A DNA stretch of 64,000 bases, from the NCBI GenBank assembly GCA_944381055.1, contig CALWJQ010000081.1, forward strand, positions 40,907 to 104,906. The letters run 5' to 3'. The notes below the pieces were generated by a model. That model had not been told where the DNA came from. It did no database searches and saw only the letters and a program-made list of their open reading frames with translations. Shown piece after piece: positions 9,351 through 17,712 of this stretch. Numbering within the stretch: position 1 is the first letter of the stretch; the number at the start of each line of letters is the position of its first letter. This DNA comes from an uncultured Clostridia bacterium (GTDB lineage: Bacteria; Bacillota; Clostridia; Oscillospirales; Butyricicoccaceae). A program made the translations under genes and the position numbers.

Positions 9351-9952
9351 GTTTTCTCACCGCCCAGCAGCTTTTTGAGAAAGCTTTTCCGGTGCACAGG
9401 GCTGGGTCCCCACCGCAGGATCGCCTCGCGGTGTTTTTGGGTCGGGTAGCCCTTGTGAATTTCAAATCCGTACTGCGGGTATTGGAGCGCAAGCTCGCAC
9501 ATCAGCCGATCCCGCGAAACCTTTGCGAGAATGGACGCTGCGGCAATGCTGGCGCTTTTGCCATCTCCGCCGACCACGCAGCGCGTATCGACGCCCAGCC
9601 CCGGGTCCCGGTTGCCGTCGACAAGCGCAAAATCGAGCGGCAAGTTTAATTGCTTTACAGCGCGCCGCATCGCCAAAAAAGTGGCATTTAGGATATTGAA
9701 CTCATCAATTTCTTCCGGGCTGGCCCAGCCGATACCCCACGCAAGGCTGCGGGCGCAAATTGGCTCGAACAGCGCTTCGCGTTTTTTCTCAGACAGCTTT
9801 TTGGAATCGTCGACGCCCTTGATCGGGTCGTCGGGGTTCAAAATGACGGCCGCCGCCGTCACGGGGCCGGCCAACGGGCCGCGGCCGGCCTCGTCCACTC
9901 CGCAGATAAAGCGCCTGCCCTCGGCCCACAAAGCCTGTTCGAACTCAAACAT
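9347..9952 (-). CDS. rnhB: Ribonuclease HII
   Basis: Endonuclease that cuts the RNA strand of RNA/DNA hybrids and single ribonucleotides in DNA, 201 residues from ATG 9952. The open frame continues upstream into rbgA, but the protein similarity starts at MFEFEQALW, and this start overlaps the rbgA end by only 8 nt. Catalytic acids are visible in CGVDEAGRGPLAGP and in LVDGNRD; the family motif AASILAKVSRD is present, as is the DSKKLSEKKR block. It is translationally linked with rbgA (upstream) and yraN (downstream). Confidence 0.95.
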   Translation of the reverse strand: MFEFEQALWAEGRRFICGVDEAGRGPLAGPVTAAAVILNPDDPIKGVDDSKKLSEKKREALFEPICARSLAWGIGWASPEEIDEFNILNATFLAMRRAVKQLNLPLDFALVDGNRDPGLGVDTRCVVGGDGKSASIAAASILAKVSRDRLMCELALQYPQYGFEIHKGYPTQKHREAILRWGPSPVHRKSFLKKLLGGEKT

Positions 9953-10805
9953 TTTCCTGCACCGGCGGCAGTTCCAGTGTGATTCTTCCCAGCCTGCCGC
10001 CGCGGAATTCATCAAGCAGGACACGCGCCATGCGTTCGGTGTCAATGTCGCCGCCGCTGACGACAAAGCCGCGCCTGCGCCCCAGCGCGCACAGCGCCTC
10101 GTAAGGCTCGCTGGCATCGGGCGCAATGCCGTAGCGTTTTTCCAGCGCGCCGGGCGCAGCCCGTTCCAGCCGAACCAACAGACGGCAGGCGAGGTCTTCG
10201 AGATCGAGGATTTCGTCACGGATGGTGCCGGTAAACGCCAGGCAATAGCCTGTCTCGTCATCGTCAATTTTGGGCCACAGCATTCCTGGGGTGTCCATAA
10301 AGTCGAACCCGCCCGGCAGGGTGTACCACTGTTTTTTTCGTGTCACGCCCGGGCGGTCTTCGGCAACGGCCGATTTTCGTCCGAGCAGGCGGTTGATAAA
10401 CGACGACTTCCCAACGTTGGGAATCCCGACAATCATCAGCCGAATTGTCTTGCCCGCCTGTCCCTTTTCTTCGTTGCGGCGGATCAAATCGGCGCAGACT
10501 GTGCGTGCCGCGGCAGTAAAGGCAGGCAAAAAGCCGCCCTTCTGACTGTCCGTCGCCAAAACGGTCAACCCCCTGGCACGATAAAAATCCAGCCACTGCG
10601 CCGTTTTATCGGGATCCGCCTGATCGGCACGGTTGAGGACGAGCAGCCGCCGCCTTCCCTGCGCCAGCCTGTCCAAATCCGGGTTGCGGCTGCTGCGCGG
10701 AATACGCGCGTCGGCGAGCTCACAGACAACGTCGACATTTTTCAGATCTTCGAGCATCAGGCGGCGCGTGCGCGCCATATGCCCGGGATACCAGTTGATG
10801 CTCAT
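9945..10805 (-). CDS. rbgA: Ribosome biogenesis GTPase A (YlqF/RbgA)
   Basis: Circularly permuted GTPase, 286 residues, needed for late assembly of the 50S subunit. The G motifs appear in the permuted order: G4 (LNRADQAD) near residue 55, then G1 (GIPNVGKSSFINRL) near residue 125, then G3 (DTPG). The N-terminus (INWYPGHMARTRR) is the family hallmark. In Bacillus subtilis it is likewise encoded between lepB/rplS-type genes and rnhB. Its ATG shares one base with the lepB stop codon. Confidence 0.95.
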   Translation of the reverse strand: MSINWYPGHMARTRRLMLEDLKNVDVVCELADARIPRSSRNPDLDRLAQGRRRLLVLNRADQADPDKTAQWLDFYRARGLTVLATDSQKGGFLPAFTAAARTVCADLIRRNEEKGQAGKTIRLMIVGIPNVGKSSFINRLLGRKSAVAEDRPGVTRKKQWYTLPGGFDFMDTPGMLWPKIDDDETGYCLAFTGTIRDEILDLEDLACRLLVRLERAAPGALEKRYGIAPDASEPYEALCALGRRRGFVVSGGDIDTERMARVLLDEFRGGRLGRITLELPPVQENV

Positions 10806-11389
10806 TACAGGCTCCCCAATCTGGTAAAGGGGAAAATGCGGAAAAAGACTTTCCCGATAATGTTCTCGTAAGGCAGCGACCCGATTTCAGCAAGGCGGCT
10901 GTCCGAACTGTGGTTGCGGTTATCCCCCATGACAAAGACCTGCCCTTCCGGGACTTCATACGGGTACGACAACGTCCCCGCGTTGAGCAGCGGTTCGCTG
11001 ATATACGGTTCGACCAGCTGTTCGCCGTTGACGCTGACTGCCCCCGTATTGGGATCAATGTCCACGACATCGCCGCCTTTGGCGATGACGCGCTTGACCA
11101 GCGGTTCGTTTTCAAAATACGGGGCGTAAACGACCACGATGTCGCCGCGTTCAGGCTCGTCATACCCAATGAGCTGCACCAGCACCTGGTCGTTGTCTAC
11201 CAGTGTCGGCAGCATTGAACTGCCGTCGACGCCGGAAAACCGGACGAAAAACACCGACAGCAGAACCAGAAAGGTCAGCGCAAACACCAGCGCTTCGGCC
11301 CAGTAAAACAGGTCGGTGACCGGTGATTTTTTTTGGTTCGCCTTGCCGCTGTCCGCAAGGCGTTTCCCCGTGCTTTTATTTTCTGCCAA
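10805..11389 (-). CDS. lepB: Signal peptidase I
   Basis: Type I signal peptidase, anchored by one N-terminal membrane helix (ALVFALTFLVLLSVFFV). The catalytic Ser lies in GVDGSSMLPTL and the general-base Lys in PLVKRVIAKGGD; the substrate-binding box MGDNRNHSSDSR follows. No ATG fits the start. The frame runs unbroken back into rplS, but the rplS terminator lies between. I chose TTG 11389 (194 residues), 11 nt after AAAAAAGG; GTG 11398 is the alternative but has only 2 nt of spacing. It follows rplS and precedes rbgA, a standard Firmicutes order. Confidence 0.9.
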   Translation of the reverse strand: MAENKSTGKRLADSGKANQKKSPVTDLFYWAEALVFALTFLVLLSVFFVRFSGVDGSSMLPTLVDNDQVLVQLIGYDEPERGDIVVVYAPYFENEPLVKRVIAKGGDVVDIDPNTGAVSVNGEQLVEPYISEPLLNAGTLSYPYEVPEGQVFVMGDNRNHSSDSRLAEIGSLPYENIIGKVFFRIFPFTRLGSL

Positions 11390-11402
11390 TGCAATCACGG
11401 CC

Positions 11403-11436
11403 TTTTTTAAAAATAAAAGGGACGGCTGACCGTCCC
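11403..11436 (-). terminator. Terminator after rplS
   Basis: On the minus strand, a 7-bp GC stem (11436-11430 with 11425-11419, loop TCAG) is followed by TTTTATTTTT. It lies between the rplS stop and the lepB start, so lepB and the genes behind it depend on readthrough or an undetected promoter. Confidence 0.8.
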
Positions 11437-11447
11437 TCTTGCGCGCT

Positions 11448-11789
11448 TTAAATATCCTGTTTGACTTTGGCGGCCTTACCGACTCTGCCACGCAGGTAAT
11501 AGAGCTTGGCGCGTCTGACTTTGCCCCGGCGCACAACTTCGAACTTTTCGATGTTGGGGGAATGGACGGGGAAGGTCTTTTCAACGCCAACGCCGTAAGA
11601 CATGCGGCGGACGGTGACGGTTTCCTGAATGCCGCCGTGCTTCAGGGCGATGACGGTGCCCTCGAAGACCTGAATTCTTTCACGGTTGCCTTCTTTAATC
11701 TTGGCGTGAACACGGACAGTGTCGCCGACATTAAAGTTTACAGCGTTTTCCTTGAGCTGAGGCTCTGTCAGTCTTTTGATGAGATCCAT
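11448..11789 (-). CDS. rplS: 50S ribosomal protein L19
   Basis: Ribosomal protein L19, 113 residues, at the 30S-50S interface. It has the family patterns [23 protein letters not shown] and [17 protein letters not shown] and a basic C-terminus. ATG 11789 is preceded by GAGAGGAAAGG. It has its own promoter and an L19-type leader RNA upstream and a terminator downstream, so it is probably expressed mainly as a single-gene unit, with some readthrough into lepB. Confidence 0.97.
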   Translation of the reverse strand: MDLIKRLTEPQLKENAVNFNVGDTVRVHAKIKEGNRERIQVFEGTVIALKHGGIQETVTVRRMSYGVGVEKTFPVHSPNIEKFEVVRRGKVRRAKLYYLRGRVGKAAKVKQDI

Positions 11790-11803
11790 AATCAGATTTC
11801 CTT

Positions 11804-11840
11804 TCCTCTCAGGCGTTCATGCCCTGACAACGGCAGAGGA
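11804..11840 (-). ncRNA. L19 leader-type cis-regulatory RNA
   Basis: The rplS 5' leader folds, on the minus strand, into an outer helix (TCCTCT 11840-11835 with AGAGGA 11809-11804) and an inner helix (TCAGG with CCTGA) closed by a loop containing GCATGAACG. Size, two-helix layout and position just upstream of the rplS ribosome binding site agree with the Firmicutes L19 leader, which lets excess L19 repress its own synthesis. The match is from memory of the family, not from a covariance search. Confidence 0.6.
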
Positions 11841-11863
11841 CCACCCGTAATACATACCTTGAT

Positions 11864-11892
11864 ATAATACCACAAGCACCGCGTAAATGCAA
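11864..11892 (-). promoter_or_regulatory. Promoter of rplS
   Basis: Minus strand TTGCAT (11892-11887), 17-nt spacer, TATTAT (11869-11864). It lies in the gap between the DUF2344 gene and rplS, and would start the leader about 70 nt before the coding sequence. Confidence 0.8.
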
Positions 11893-11897
11893 CACTT

Positions 11898-12539
11898 TTA
11901 GAAAAATTCTTTTCCGTTTTCATCCAAAATCGCGCAGCGGGTATAGGTGACCGGCGTGCCTTCAGGCAGTATGCCCTCTTGGATCATCGCCTGCGTCACA
12001 TATGCAGGGTTCAGCGGGTCTTCCCCACCTTTTAAAACGCAGCGGCAGACCGTGTCCCCGCCCTGCTCGCAAAGCGTATATAAACGGACATAATCGCGGA
12101 TGTCTACCTGCCGGCTGCCGCGCTTGGACCGCTTTTCCACCGTCAGCTGATTTTTCAGCGCGCTTTCCATCGCGTCAGCGCAGCGGACGCCGTGCCAGAT
12201 AATTTCAAAGTCCGACAGCGCGGCCTGCGCCGCCGGCCGCACGGCCTGTCCGGCACGGATCACCGTCAGCCCGGACGGAAGGGCGCCGTTGAGCCTTGGC
12301 ACAAGGTCGGGCGGCAGCCCGTCACAGGTCAGGTCAAAGTCGCACAGCTCGTACCGGCTGCGGTACCCGGTCGAAAGCGGGACGAGAATGGACAGCACAA
12401 TGTGCGGATTAAAGCCCTCGGAATATCGGGCCGGCAGGCCGGCGCGTCGCAAAGAGCGCTGCAGCGCCTTCATCAGATCCAGATGGGAAATATAACAGGC
12501 GGGCTCGTCTTTCTGAAAGGCAATGCGGACCTTATACAT
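11898..12539 (-). CDS. TIGR03936 family (DUF2344) radical SAM-linked protein
   Basis: Protein of 213 residues in the DUF2344 family, which is found almost only next to, or fused to, the radical SAM protein encoded upstream here. It opens with the family motif RIAFQKDEPACYISHLDLMKALQRSLRRAGLP and has GFNPHIVLSILVPLSTGY. There is no cofactor-binding cysteine cluster of its own. The biochemical role is unknown; a function in tRNA or rRNA modification has been a common guess. Its start overlaps the radical SAM stop by 8 nt, so the two are surely coexpressed. Confidence 0.85.
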   Translation of the reverse strand: MYKVRIAFQKDEPACYISHLDLMKALQRSLRRAGLPARYSEGFNPHIVLSILVPLSTGYRSRYELCDFDLTCDGLPPDLVPRLNGALPSGLTVIRAGQAVRPAAQAALSDFEIIWHGVRCADAMESALKNQLTVEKRSKRGSRQVDIRDYVRLYTLCEQGGDTVCRCVLKGGEDPLNPAYVTQAMIQEGILPEGTPVTYTRCAILDENGKEFF

Positions 12540-14364
12540 CGCATTTCACCCCCGTCAGCGACAGCGCGCCGCAGTTGCGGCAGCCCGCTTTGCAGTCGGG
12601 CGTCGGCTCGCCCCTGAGCGAACGCTCGTACTCACCGCGCAGGTACTGTTTGGTGACGCCGGAAAAAATGTGATCCCATGGGGTGATTTCATGTTCGCCC
12701 AACGCACGGTTGGCGTAAAAAGCCGGATCGACGCCGCATTCTTCAAAGGCTTCAAGCCAGCGGTTCAGGTCAAAGCACTCATCCCAGCCGTCCAAACGGC
12801 TGCCGCGGCGCCACGCCCCTTCGATGACCGGCGCCAGCCGACGCCCGCCGCGGGCCAGTACGGCTTCGAGAAAACTGGCCTGCCAGCCGTGCAGGCTGTA
12901 TGTTACGTTTTTGATTTTCAGCGAATCCATCAGCAGCTGCTGCCGTCGGACGATTTCCTGCCGATCGATCTGTCCGAACCACTGGAACGGCGTCTGCGCC
13001 TTGGGCACAAAGGTCGCCACACCGACCGAGACGCGCACGCCGCGGGTACGGTTGCTGGCATTTTCGCGGAAATTGCCCAGCACGTTGCGTGCAATGGACG
13101 CTATTCCAAGCAGGTCTTCGTCGGTTTCGGTGGGCAGGCCCATCATAAAATACAGCTTGACGCTGTTGTAGCCCGCGCCGAACGCCACGCGGCAGGCGTT
13201 TTGCAAATCCTCTTCGCGCAGGTTTTTATTGATAACGTCGCGCAGGCGCTGCGTTCCCGCTTCGGGAGCAAACGTCAGGCCGCTTTTTCGGACCTTCTGG
13301 ACGTTTTCCATCAGATCGAGGTTAAAATTATCAGCGCGCAGCGACGGCAGCGCCAGATTGATATGGCGCGGTTCAAAGTCGGCCGTCAGGCTTTCACATA
13401 ACGCCTCCAGATGCGGGTAATCGCTTGAACTGAGCGATGTCAGCGAAACTTCGTCGTACCCGGTCGTTTCAACCAGCCTGCGCGCCTGTTTTTTCAGGGT
13501 TTCAGGTGATTTTGCGCGGATGGGACGATAGGTATATCCGGCCTGGCAAAACCGGCAGCCGCGCCGGCAGCCGCGGAACAGCTCGACCATTGCCCGGTCA
13601 AAGACAATATCGGTCGACGGGACGATGAAGCGGTCGGGGAAATACGCTTTGTCAAAATCTTTGACCACGCGTTTTCTGACCATTTCCGGCGCGCCGTTTT
13701 TCGGCGTCACAGCGGCGACGGTTCCGTCGGCGTTATAGGACACGTCGTACATCGACGGCACATAAAACCCCTGTATCTGCGCCGCTCTTTGCAGGAATTC
13801 CTGCTTGGATGCGCCGGACGCGCGCGCTTCGCGGTACAGCTGTATCAGCTCGGGCAGGGATTCCTCTCCCTCGCCGATCAGGACAATGTCAAAAAAGTCG
13901 GCAACCGGTTCGCAGTTATACACACAGGGGCCGCCGGCGACGACGAGCGGCGTCAGCGAAGTCCTCTGGCTGGCGTAAAACGGTATCCCCGCCATGTCCA
14001 GCATGTTGAGGACGGCGGTATAGTTAAGCTCGTATTGCAGGGTAAACCCCAAAATGTCAAAGTCCGACAGCGGGTCGCCGCTTTCGAGCGCGTATGCGGG
14101 AAGGCCGCGCGCGCGCATTTCACGCTCCATATCGGTGTACGGTGCATAGGCGCGTTCACACCACACGCCGTCCATGGCATTGAGCAGGCCGTATAAAATT
14201 TTGGAACCGAGATGCGACATCCCGATTTCATACAGTTCGGGGAAGCAAAGGGCAAACCGGACGTCAACGCTCTGCCTGTCCTTGACGACAGCGCCGTACT
14301 CGCCGCCGGCGTAGCGCGATGGTTTTTTTACGTGTTCCAGACACGCTGCAAGCTGATGGTTCAT
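12532..14364 (-). CDS. TIGR03960 family B12-binding-type radical SAM protein
   Basis: Radical SAM enzyme of 610 residues from ATG 14364, chosen for GGGAGGAAT upstream; the frame extends further but without similarity. A B12-binding-like domain is expected in the N-terminal third (family knowledge). The [4Fe-4S]/SAM motif is clear in FRGCRRGCRFCQAGY (CxxxCxxC) near residue 300. The C-terminus has a second cysteine group, CKAGCRNCG, that may bind metal or a cluster. Substrate unknown. Always paired with DUF2344, as here. A short AT-rich gap (14365-14431) separates it from the M50 gene. Confidence 0.88.
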   Translation of the reverse strand: MNHQLAACLEHVKKPSRYAGGEYGAVVKDRQSVDVRFALCFPELYEIGMSHLGSKILYGLLNAMDGVWCERAYAPYTDMEREMRARGLPAYALESGDPLSDFDILGFTLQYELNYTAVLNMLDMAGIPFYASQRTSLTPLVVAGGPCVYNCEPVADFFDIVLIGEGEESLPELIQLYREARASGASKQEFLQRAAQIQGFYVPSMYDVSYNADGTVAAVTPKNGAPEMVRKRVVKDFDKAYFPDRFIVPSTDIVFDRAMVELFRGCRRGCRFCQAGYTYRPIRAKSPETLKKQARRLVETTGYDEVSLTSLSSSDYPHLEALCESLTADFEPRHINLALPSLRADNFNLDLMENVQKVRKSGLTFAPEAGTQRLRDVINKNLREEDLQNACRVAFGAGYNSVKLYFMMGLPTETDEDLLGIASIARNVLGNFRENASNRTRGVRVSVGVATFVPKAQTPFQWFGQIDRQEIVRRQQLLMDSLKIKNVTYSLHGWQASFLEAVLARGGRRLAPVIEGAWRRGSRLDGWDECFDLNRWLEAFEECGVDPAFYANRALGEHEITPWDHIFSGVTKQYLRGEYERSLRGEPTPDCKAGCRNCGALSLTGVKCDV

Positions 14365-14431
14365 GATTCCTCCCGTATAATCAACATTATTCTTATGATA
14401 GATCACCGGGAAGATAAAGTAAAGAAAAATC

Positions 14432-15040
14432 TTATGCCGGCCTGCTGTCTTTTTTCCTTTCCGGCGAACTGTGCAGGCTCTGTAAAACAACCAAAGCGGC
14501 AAAAAGCAGCGAACCGTTGCGGCGTGTAAAGCACAAAAGCGCCGCTCCCGCCGCCGCGAGACCCCACCCTGCCAGCAGCGAGACTGCGCGCGCCGCCCGC
14601 TCTCCCCTGTCCGGCCCGATCAGGGCGAACAGCAGGGCCCGCACGGCTCGTCCGCCGTCGAGCGGGGCGGCGGGAACCAGGTTGAACAGTGCAAGCAACA
14701 GATTGACCCCGCAAAAGTAATACAGATCCTCCCCCGGCCACAGCCGCGCCGCGGCGGCGCACAGCGCCATCAAAATCAAATTGGCGGCCGGCCCGGCGAG
14801 CGCCGTCAGAATGTCGGCCGCGTACGAGCTCTGACGGCGCGTTGTGTAGTCGATTTTCATGCCGCCCAGCCCGGCTGTAATATGCCGCACCCTGCCGCCG
14901 AGCAGCATGATGGCAGCCAGATGCCCCAGCTCGTGCAGCCCTGCGGCGGCCAGATACAGCACCAGCCATCCGTTTTGATCAAATGCCAGCGCCAGCGCCG
15001 CCACAACAAGCAGCGGATACGTGATGGTGAAGCGCTTCAT
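14432..15040 (-). CDS. Site-2 (M50) membrane metalloprotease, SpoIVFB-like
   Basis: Intramembrane zinc protease of 202 residues. It has the HELGH zinc motif in its second membrane segment and the third ligand in NLVPAAPLDGGR. At least five hydrophobic segments are visible. The true start is ATG 15040, one base after the stop of the M23 gene, so translation is coupled. Size and layout match SpoIVFB, which in Bacillus subtilis cleaves pro-sigmaK in the mother cell and is encoded behind spoIVFA. The same pairing here, inside a block with spoIVA and a sipL-like gene, supports a sporulation role, but the substrate is inferred. Confidence 0.78.
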   Translation of the reverse strand: MKRFTITYPLLVVAALALAFDQNGWLVLYLAAAGLHELGHLAAIMLLGGRVRHITAGLGGMKIDYTTRRQSSYAADILTALAGPAANLILMALCAAAARLWPGEDLYYFCGVNLLLALFNLVPAAPLDGGRAVRALLFALIGPDRGERAARAVSLLAGWGLAAAGAALLCFTRRNGSLLFAALVVLQSLHSSPERKKDSRPA

Positions 15041-15041
15041 T

Positions 15042-16073
15042 TCATTCAAAATCAAGATAGTCGGACGGATCGAGCACGAGCCCATTGCGCCGCATTTCGA
15101 AATGCAGGTGCGGGCCGGTCGACAACCCAGTGCTGCCGACCGCCGCGATTTTCTGCCCCATGGACACGCGTTCCCCCTCGCTGACGCTGATCGTGTGCAG
15201 GTGGCCATAAAAACTGGCAAACCCGTCAGGGTGCGACACCAATACATAGTTCCCGTAAACAGAATTATACCCGGTTTCAGACACCGTCCCGGCGGCAAAG
15301 CTGTTGACGCGCGTCCCTGTCGCGCCGCCCAAATCGACGCCGTAGTGGAAGGTCGTATTGCCGTGGATCGGGTGAATCCGGTAGCCAAACCCCGAGGTCA
15401 CGCGGATGCTGTCCAGCGGATACCGGTAATCAAACCCCAGCGTATAGACTTTATCGTCCACTTTGTCGGGGCTGGGGATCTCAAAGGGCTCGTTGGGAGT
15501 GTCGTCAGCCAATTCTTCGACCGGCAGATCAAACCGGAGGTTCTGCGCAGTGATGACTTCCGGCTTGGGGCTTTCTACCACAGCCGGCAGGATCAGCCGG
15601 TCGGCGGGCAGGCCTGAAACCCATCCGGCCGCTGTCGGCTGGCCCTGCGTTTCCTCTGTGGGCGCTGTTTCATCAAAAACGTTTTCCGCCGGCTCCTGCA
15701 AATCCTGCGGGGCGTCGGCAGATCGGCTCTTTTGTCCCCCGCCCTTTTGCACGCTGTCGCTCCCAATACCCAGGAACTGCCGTCCAAAGGTGGCAATAGC
15801 GCTTTCTCCCTGTTCCTCACCCGGGCTGACCAAAGCGCGCCCCAGCACCGCCACCGCATCTTTGACGCCGCCTCCGCCGCTGACTGCCTCGCTGATGCCG
15901 TCTTTGACCAGCTCCAGACGGCCGCCGCTTGTCAGGCGCAGCCCTGCTGCAAGCAGCAGGACGGCGCAGACCAGGAACAGCCGCGAGATCCCCGTCTGAT
16001 CGGTATGGTGCGCTGCGTAACGCCCGCGCGCGTGCCGGCGGGCTGCTGACCGGTTTCTTTTCCTGCTGTCCAT
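15042..16073 (-). CDS. Membrane-anchored M23/LytM peptidase, SpoIVFA-like
   Basis: Protein of 343 residues: a very basic N-terminus, one membrane helix (LFLVCAVLLLAAGL), a long acidic low-complexity linker of about 150 residues, then an M23 domain. The LytM metal ligands appear intact: H and D in HYGVDLG, and HLHFE near the C-terminus. In Bacillus subtilis SpoIVFA is a membrane protein with an M23-like domain that restrains SpoIVFB until cleaved by secreted proteases. This gene sits in the same position relative to an SpoIVFB-like gene. Unlike a purely regulatory domain, this one could still be an active endopeptidase. Confidence 0.75.
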   Translation of the reverse strand: MDSRKRNRSAARRHARGRYAAHHTDQTGISRLFLVCAVLLLAAGLRLTSGGRLELVKDGISEAVSGGGGVKDAVAVLGRALVSPGEEQGESAIATFGRQFLGIGSDSVQKGGGQKSRSADAPQDLQEPAENVFDETAPTEETQGQPTAAGWVSGLPADRLILPAVVESPKPEVITAQNLRFDLPVEELADDTPNEPFEIPSPDKVDDKVYTLGFDYRYPLDSIRVTSGFGYRIHPIHGNTTFHYGVDLGGATGTRVNSFAAGTVSETGYNSVYGNYVLVSHPDGFASFYGHLHTISVSEGERVSMGQKIAAVGSTGLSTGPHLHFEMRRNGLVLDPSDYLDFE

Positions 16074-16098
16074 ACGACCTCCCGCTTTGCCGTTTTGC

Positions 16099-16123
16099 CC
16101 GGGACACTTTTCCCGTGCCCCGG
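16099..16123 (-). other. Imperfect hairpin upstream of the M23 gene
   Basis: Arms 16099-16107 and 16115-16123 pair over 9 bp with one G-T wobble around a TTTTCCC loop. It lies between the strong hairpin after spoIVA and the M23 start. It may be a second part of the spoIVA terminator or a leader element of the M23-M50 operon. Confidence 0.4.
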
Positions 16124-16135
16124 ACAGTCGATGTG

Positions 16136-16166
16136 CAAAGGCATTTCCCGGCGGGAAATGCCTTTG
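16136..16166 (-). terminator. Strong hairpin directly after spoIVA
   Basis: A perfect 14-bp stem (16136-16149 with 16153-16166) with a 3-nt loop starts 5 nt after the spoIVA stop codon. There is no U-tract on the minus strand, so it may act as an mRNA 3' stabiliser or a weak terminator rather than a classic one. Confidence 0.55.
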
Positions 16167-16170
16167 ACGC

Positions 16171-17655
16171 TCACAGTATAATGCAAATCAGCCCGCCGCT
16201 GCCCTCGTTGATGATGCGTTCCAGCGTCTCCTGCAGTTTGGCGCGCGCCTCATCCGGCATTTTGTGCAGCTTGCTGTTCAGCCCTTCGTTGACCAGTTCG
16301 CTCAGCGACTTGCCAAAAATATTGCTTTCCCAGATCTTTTCGGGGGAGTCCTCGAACCCCGAAAGCAGATAACGCACCAGCTCTTCCGACTGTTGTTCAC
16401 TGCCGACCATCGGCGACAGGCAGGTTTCGATCTCGGCGCGGATCATATGGATCGACGGAGCGCTGGCCCGCAGCCTGACGCCGTACTTTCCGCCTTGTTT
16501 GACAATTTCGGGTTCGGCCAGCCGCATTTCCGAAATAGACGGCATGACGATGCCGTATCCGGTCTGCCGCACCTGTGCCAGCGCCCCTTCGAGCCGCTGG
16601 TATTCGCGGCGGATCTGCGCCATTTCGCACAGCATACTCATCAGCTCGCCCTCGCCCGAGATAGAAACACCCGCCTGCTCAGACAAAATCCCGTAAAACA
16701 GATCAGAGGGTACGTCGACGCGCACCGATACGACCCCTTCGCCCAGGCTGATGCCGGTGACGGCGGCGCTTTCGATTTTTTCGCATTGCTCCAACGCGGC
16801 AATGGCGCCGCGCGCGTCGCACATTTTTACAATCCGGCTGCTTTTGTCCAGGATCTCGCTGTAAAGCTCGTCGCGGAGCGGATTCCCGTCCGGCAGGGCG
16901 CTGACCCATTCGGGCAGTACGAAATTAAACTCCTTGGCCGGGAATTCATAGAGCACAGCGGTCAGGATTTCTTCAATGTCGCCCTGTGTCAGATGCAGGC
17001 AGTTGACCGCCATACAGGGCACGCCGTATTTGTCGCCCAGCTTGTCGCGCAGGGCGCGGGCTTCCATCCCGCCCGGCGCGGCGCTGTTGAGGAGGATGCA
17101 GAAGGGTTTGTTGATTTCCTGCAATTCCCGGATAATCCGTTCTTCGGCCTCGACATACCCTTCGCGCGGAATGTCGCCGATGCTTCCGTCGGTCGTGACG
17201 ACCAGCCCGATGGTCGAATGCTCGGTAATCACCTTGCGCGTACCGATTTCCGCCGCGCGCGCAAGCGGCATTTCGGTGTCGGACCACGGTGTCATGACCA
17301 TGCGCGGGGCGTCGCCTTCGAACTGCCCGATCGCGCCGTTGACCATGTACCCCACACAGTCAATCATGCGCACGTGAAAGCTGGCCTGGCCGTCGATGGT
17401 AATTTCGACAGCGTCTTCGGGGACGAACTTGGGTTCTGCGGTCATGATGGTTTTGCCCGACCCGCTCTGCGGCAGTTCGTCACGCGCACGTTCTTTGACA
17501 TACATGTCGTCGATATTGGGCAGCACCATCGTTTCCATAAAGCTTTTGATAAAGGTCGACTTTCCTGTCCTGACCGGTCCGACCACTCCGATATAAATAT
17601 CGCCGCCCGTCCGCGTAGCAATGGATTCATAGATATTCTGGCTTTCCATAGACAT
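16171..17655 (-). CDS. spoIVA: Stage IV sporulation protein A, spore coat morphogenetic ATPase
   Basis: SpoIVA, 494 residues, polymerises with ATP on the outer forespore membrane and forms the base layer of the spore coat. The N-terminus has the family block ATRTGGDIYIGVVGPVRTGK with its Walker A motif, and the protein ends in GSGGLICIIL, the conserved membrane-targeting tail. GGGAGGAAT precedes the start. Upstream on the minus strand is CATATAAT, close to a sigmaE-type -10, but I see no convincing -35. It is preceded by the sipL-like gene, whose product binds SpoIVA in Clostridioides difficile. Confidence 0.97.
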   Translation of the reverse strand: MSMESQNIYESIATRTGGDIYIGVVGPVRTGKSTFIKSFMETMVLPNIDDMYVKERARDELPQSGSGKTIMTAEPKFVPEDAVEITIDGQASFHVRMIDCVGYMVNGAIGQFEGDAPRMVMTPWSDTEMPLARAAEIGTRKVITEHSTIGLVVTTDGSIGDIPREGYVEAEERIIRELQEINKPFCILLNSAAPGGMEARALRDKLGDKYGVPCMAVNCLHLTQGDIEEILTAVLYEFPAKEFNFVLPEWVSALPDGNPLRDELYSEILDKSSRIVKMCDARGAIAALEQCEKIESAAVTGISLGEGVVSVRVDVPSDLFYGILSEQAGVSISGEGELMSMLCEMAQIRREYQRLEGALAQVRQTGYGIVMPSISEMRLAEPEIVKQGGKYGVRLRASAPSIHMIRAEIETCLSPMVGSEQQSEELVRYLLSGFEDSPEKIWESNIFGKSLSELVNEGLNSKLHKMPDEARAKLQETLERIINEGSGGLICIIL

Positions 17656-17712
17656 TCCTCCCTGCGGAATACTTTTATTAGATTATATGGCCAGGCTCCG
17701 GCCTTAGAACCG

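Noticed and set aside
9953..10267. N-terminal extension of rnhB
   Set aside because: The frame is open, but it is the antisense/other-frame reading of rbgA; protein similarity begins at the Met of 9952.
11399..11590. N-terminal extension of lepB to ATG 11590
   Set aside because: It would run through the rplS terminator and into rplS; the extra residues do not look like a signal peptidase.
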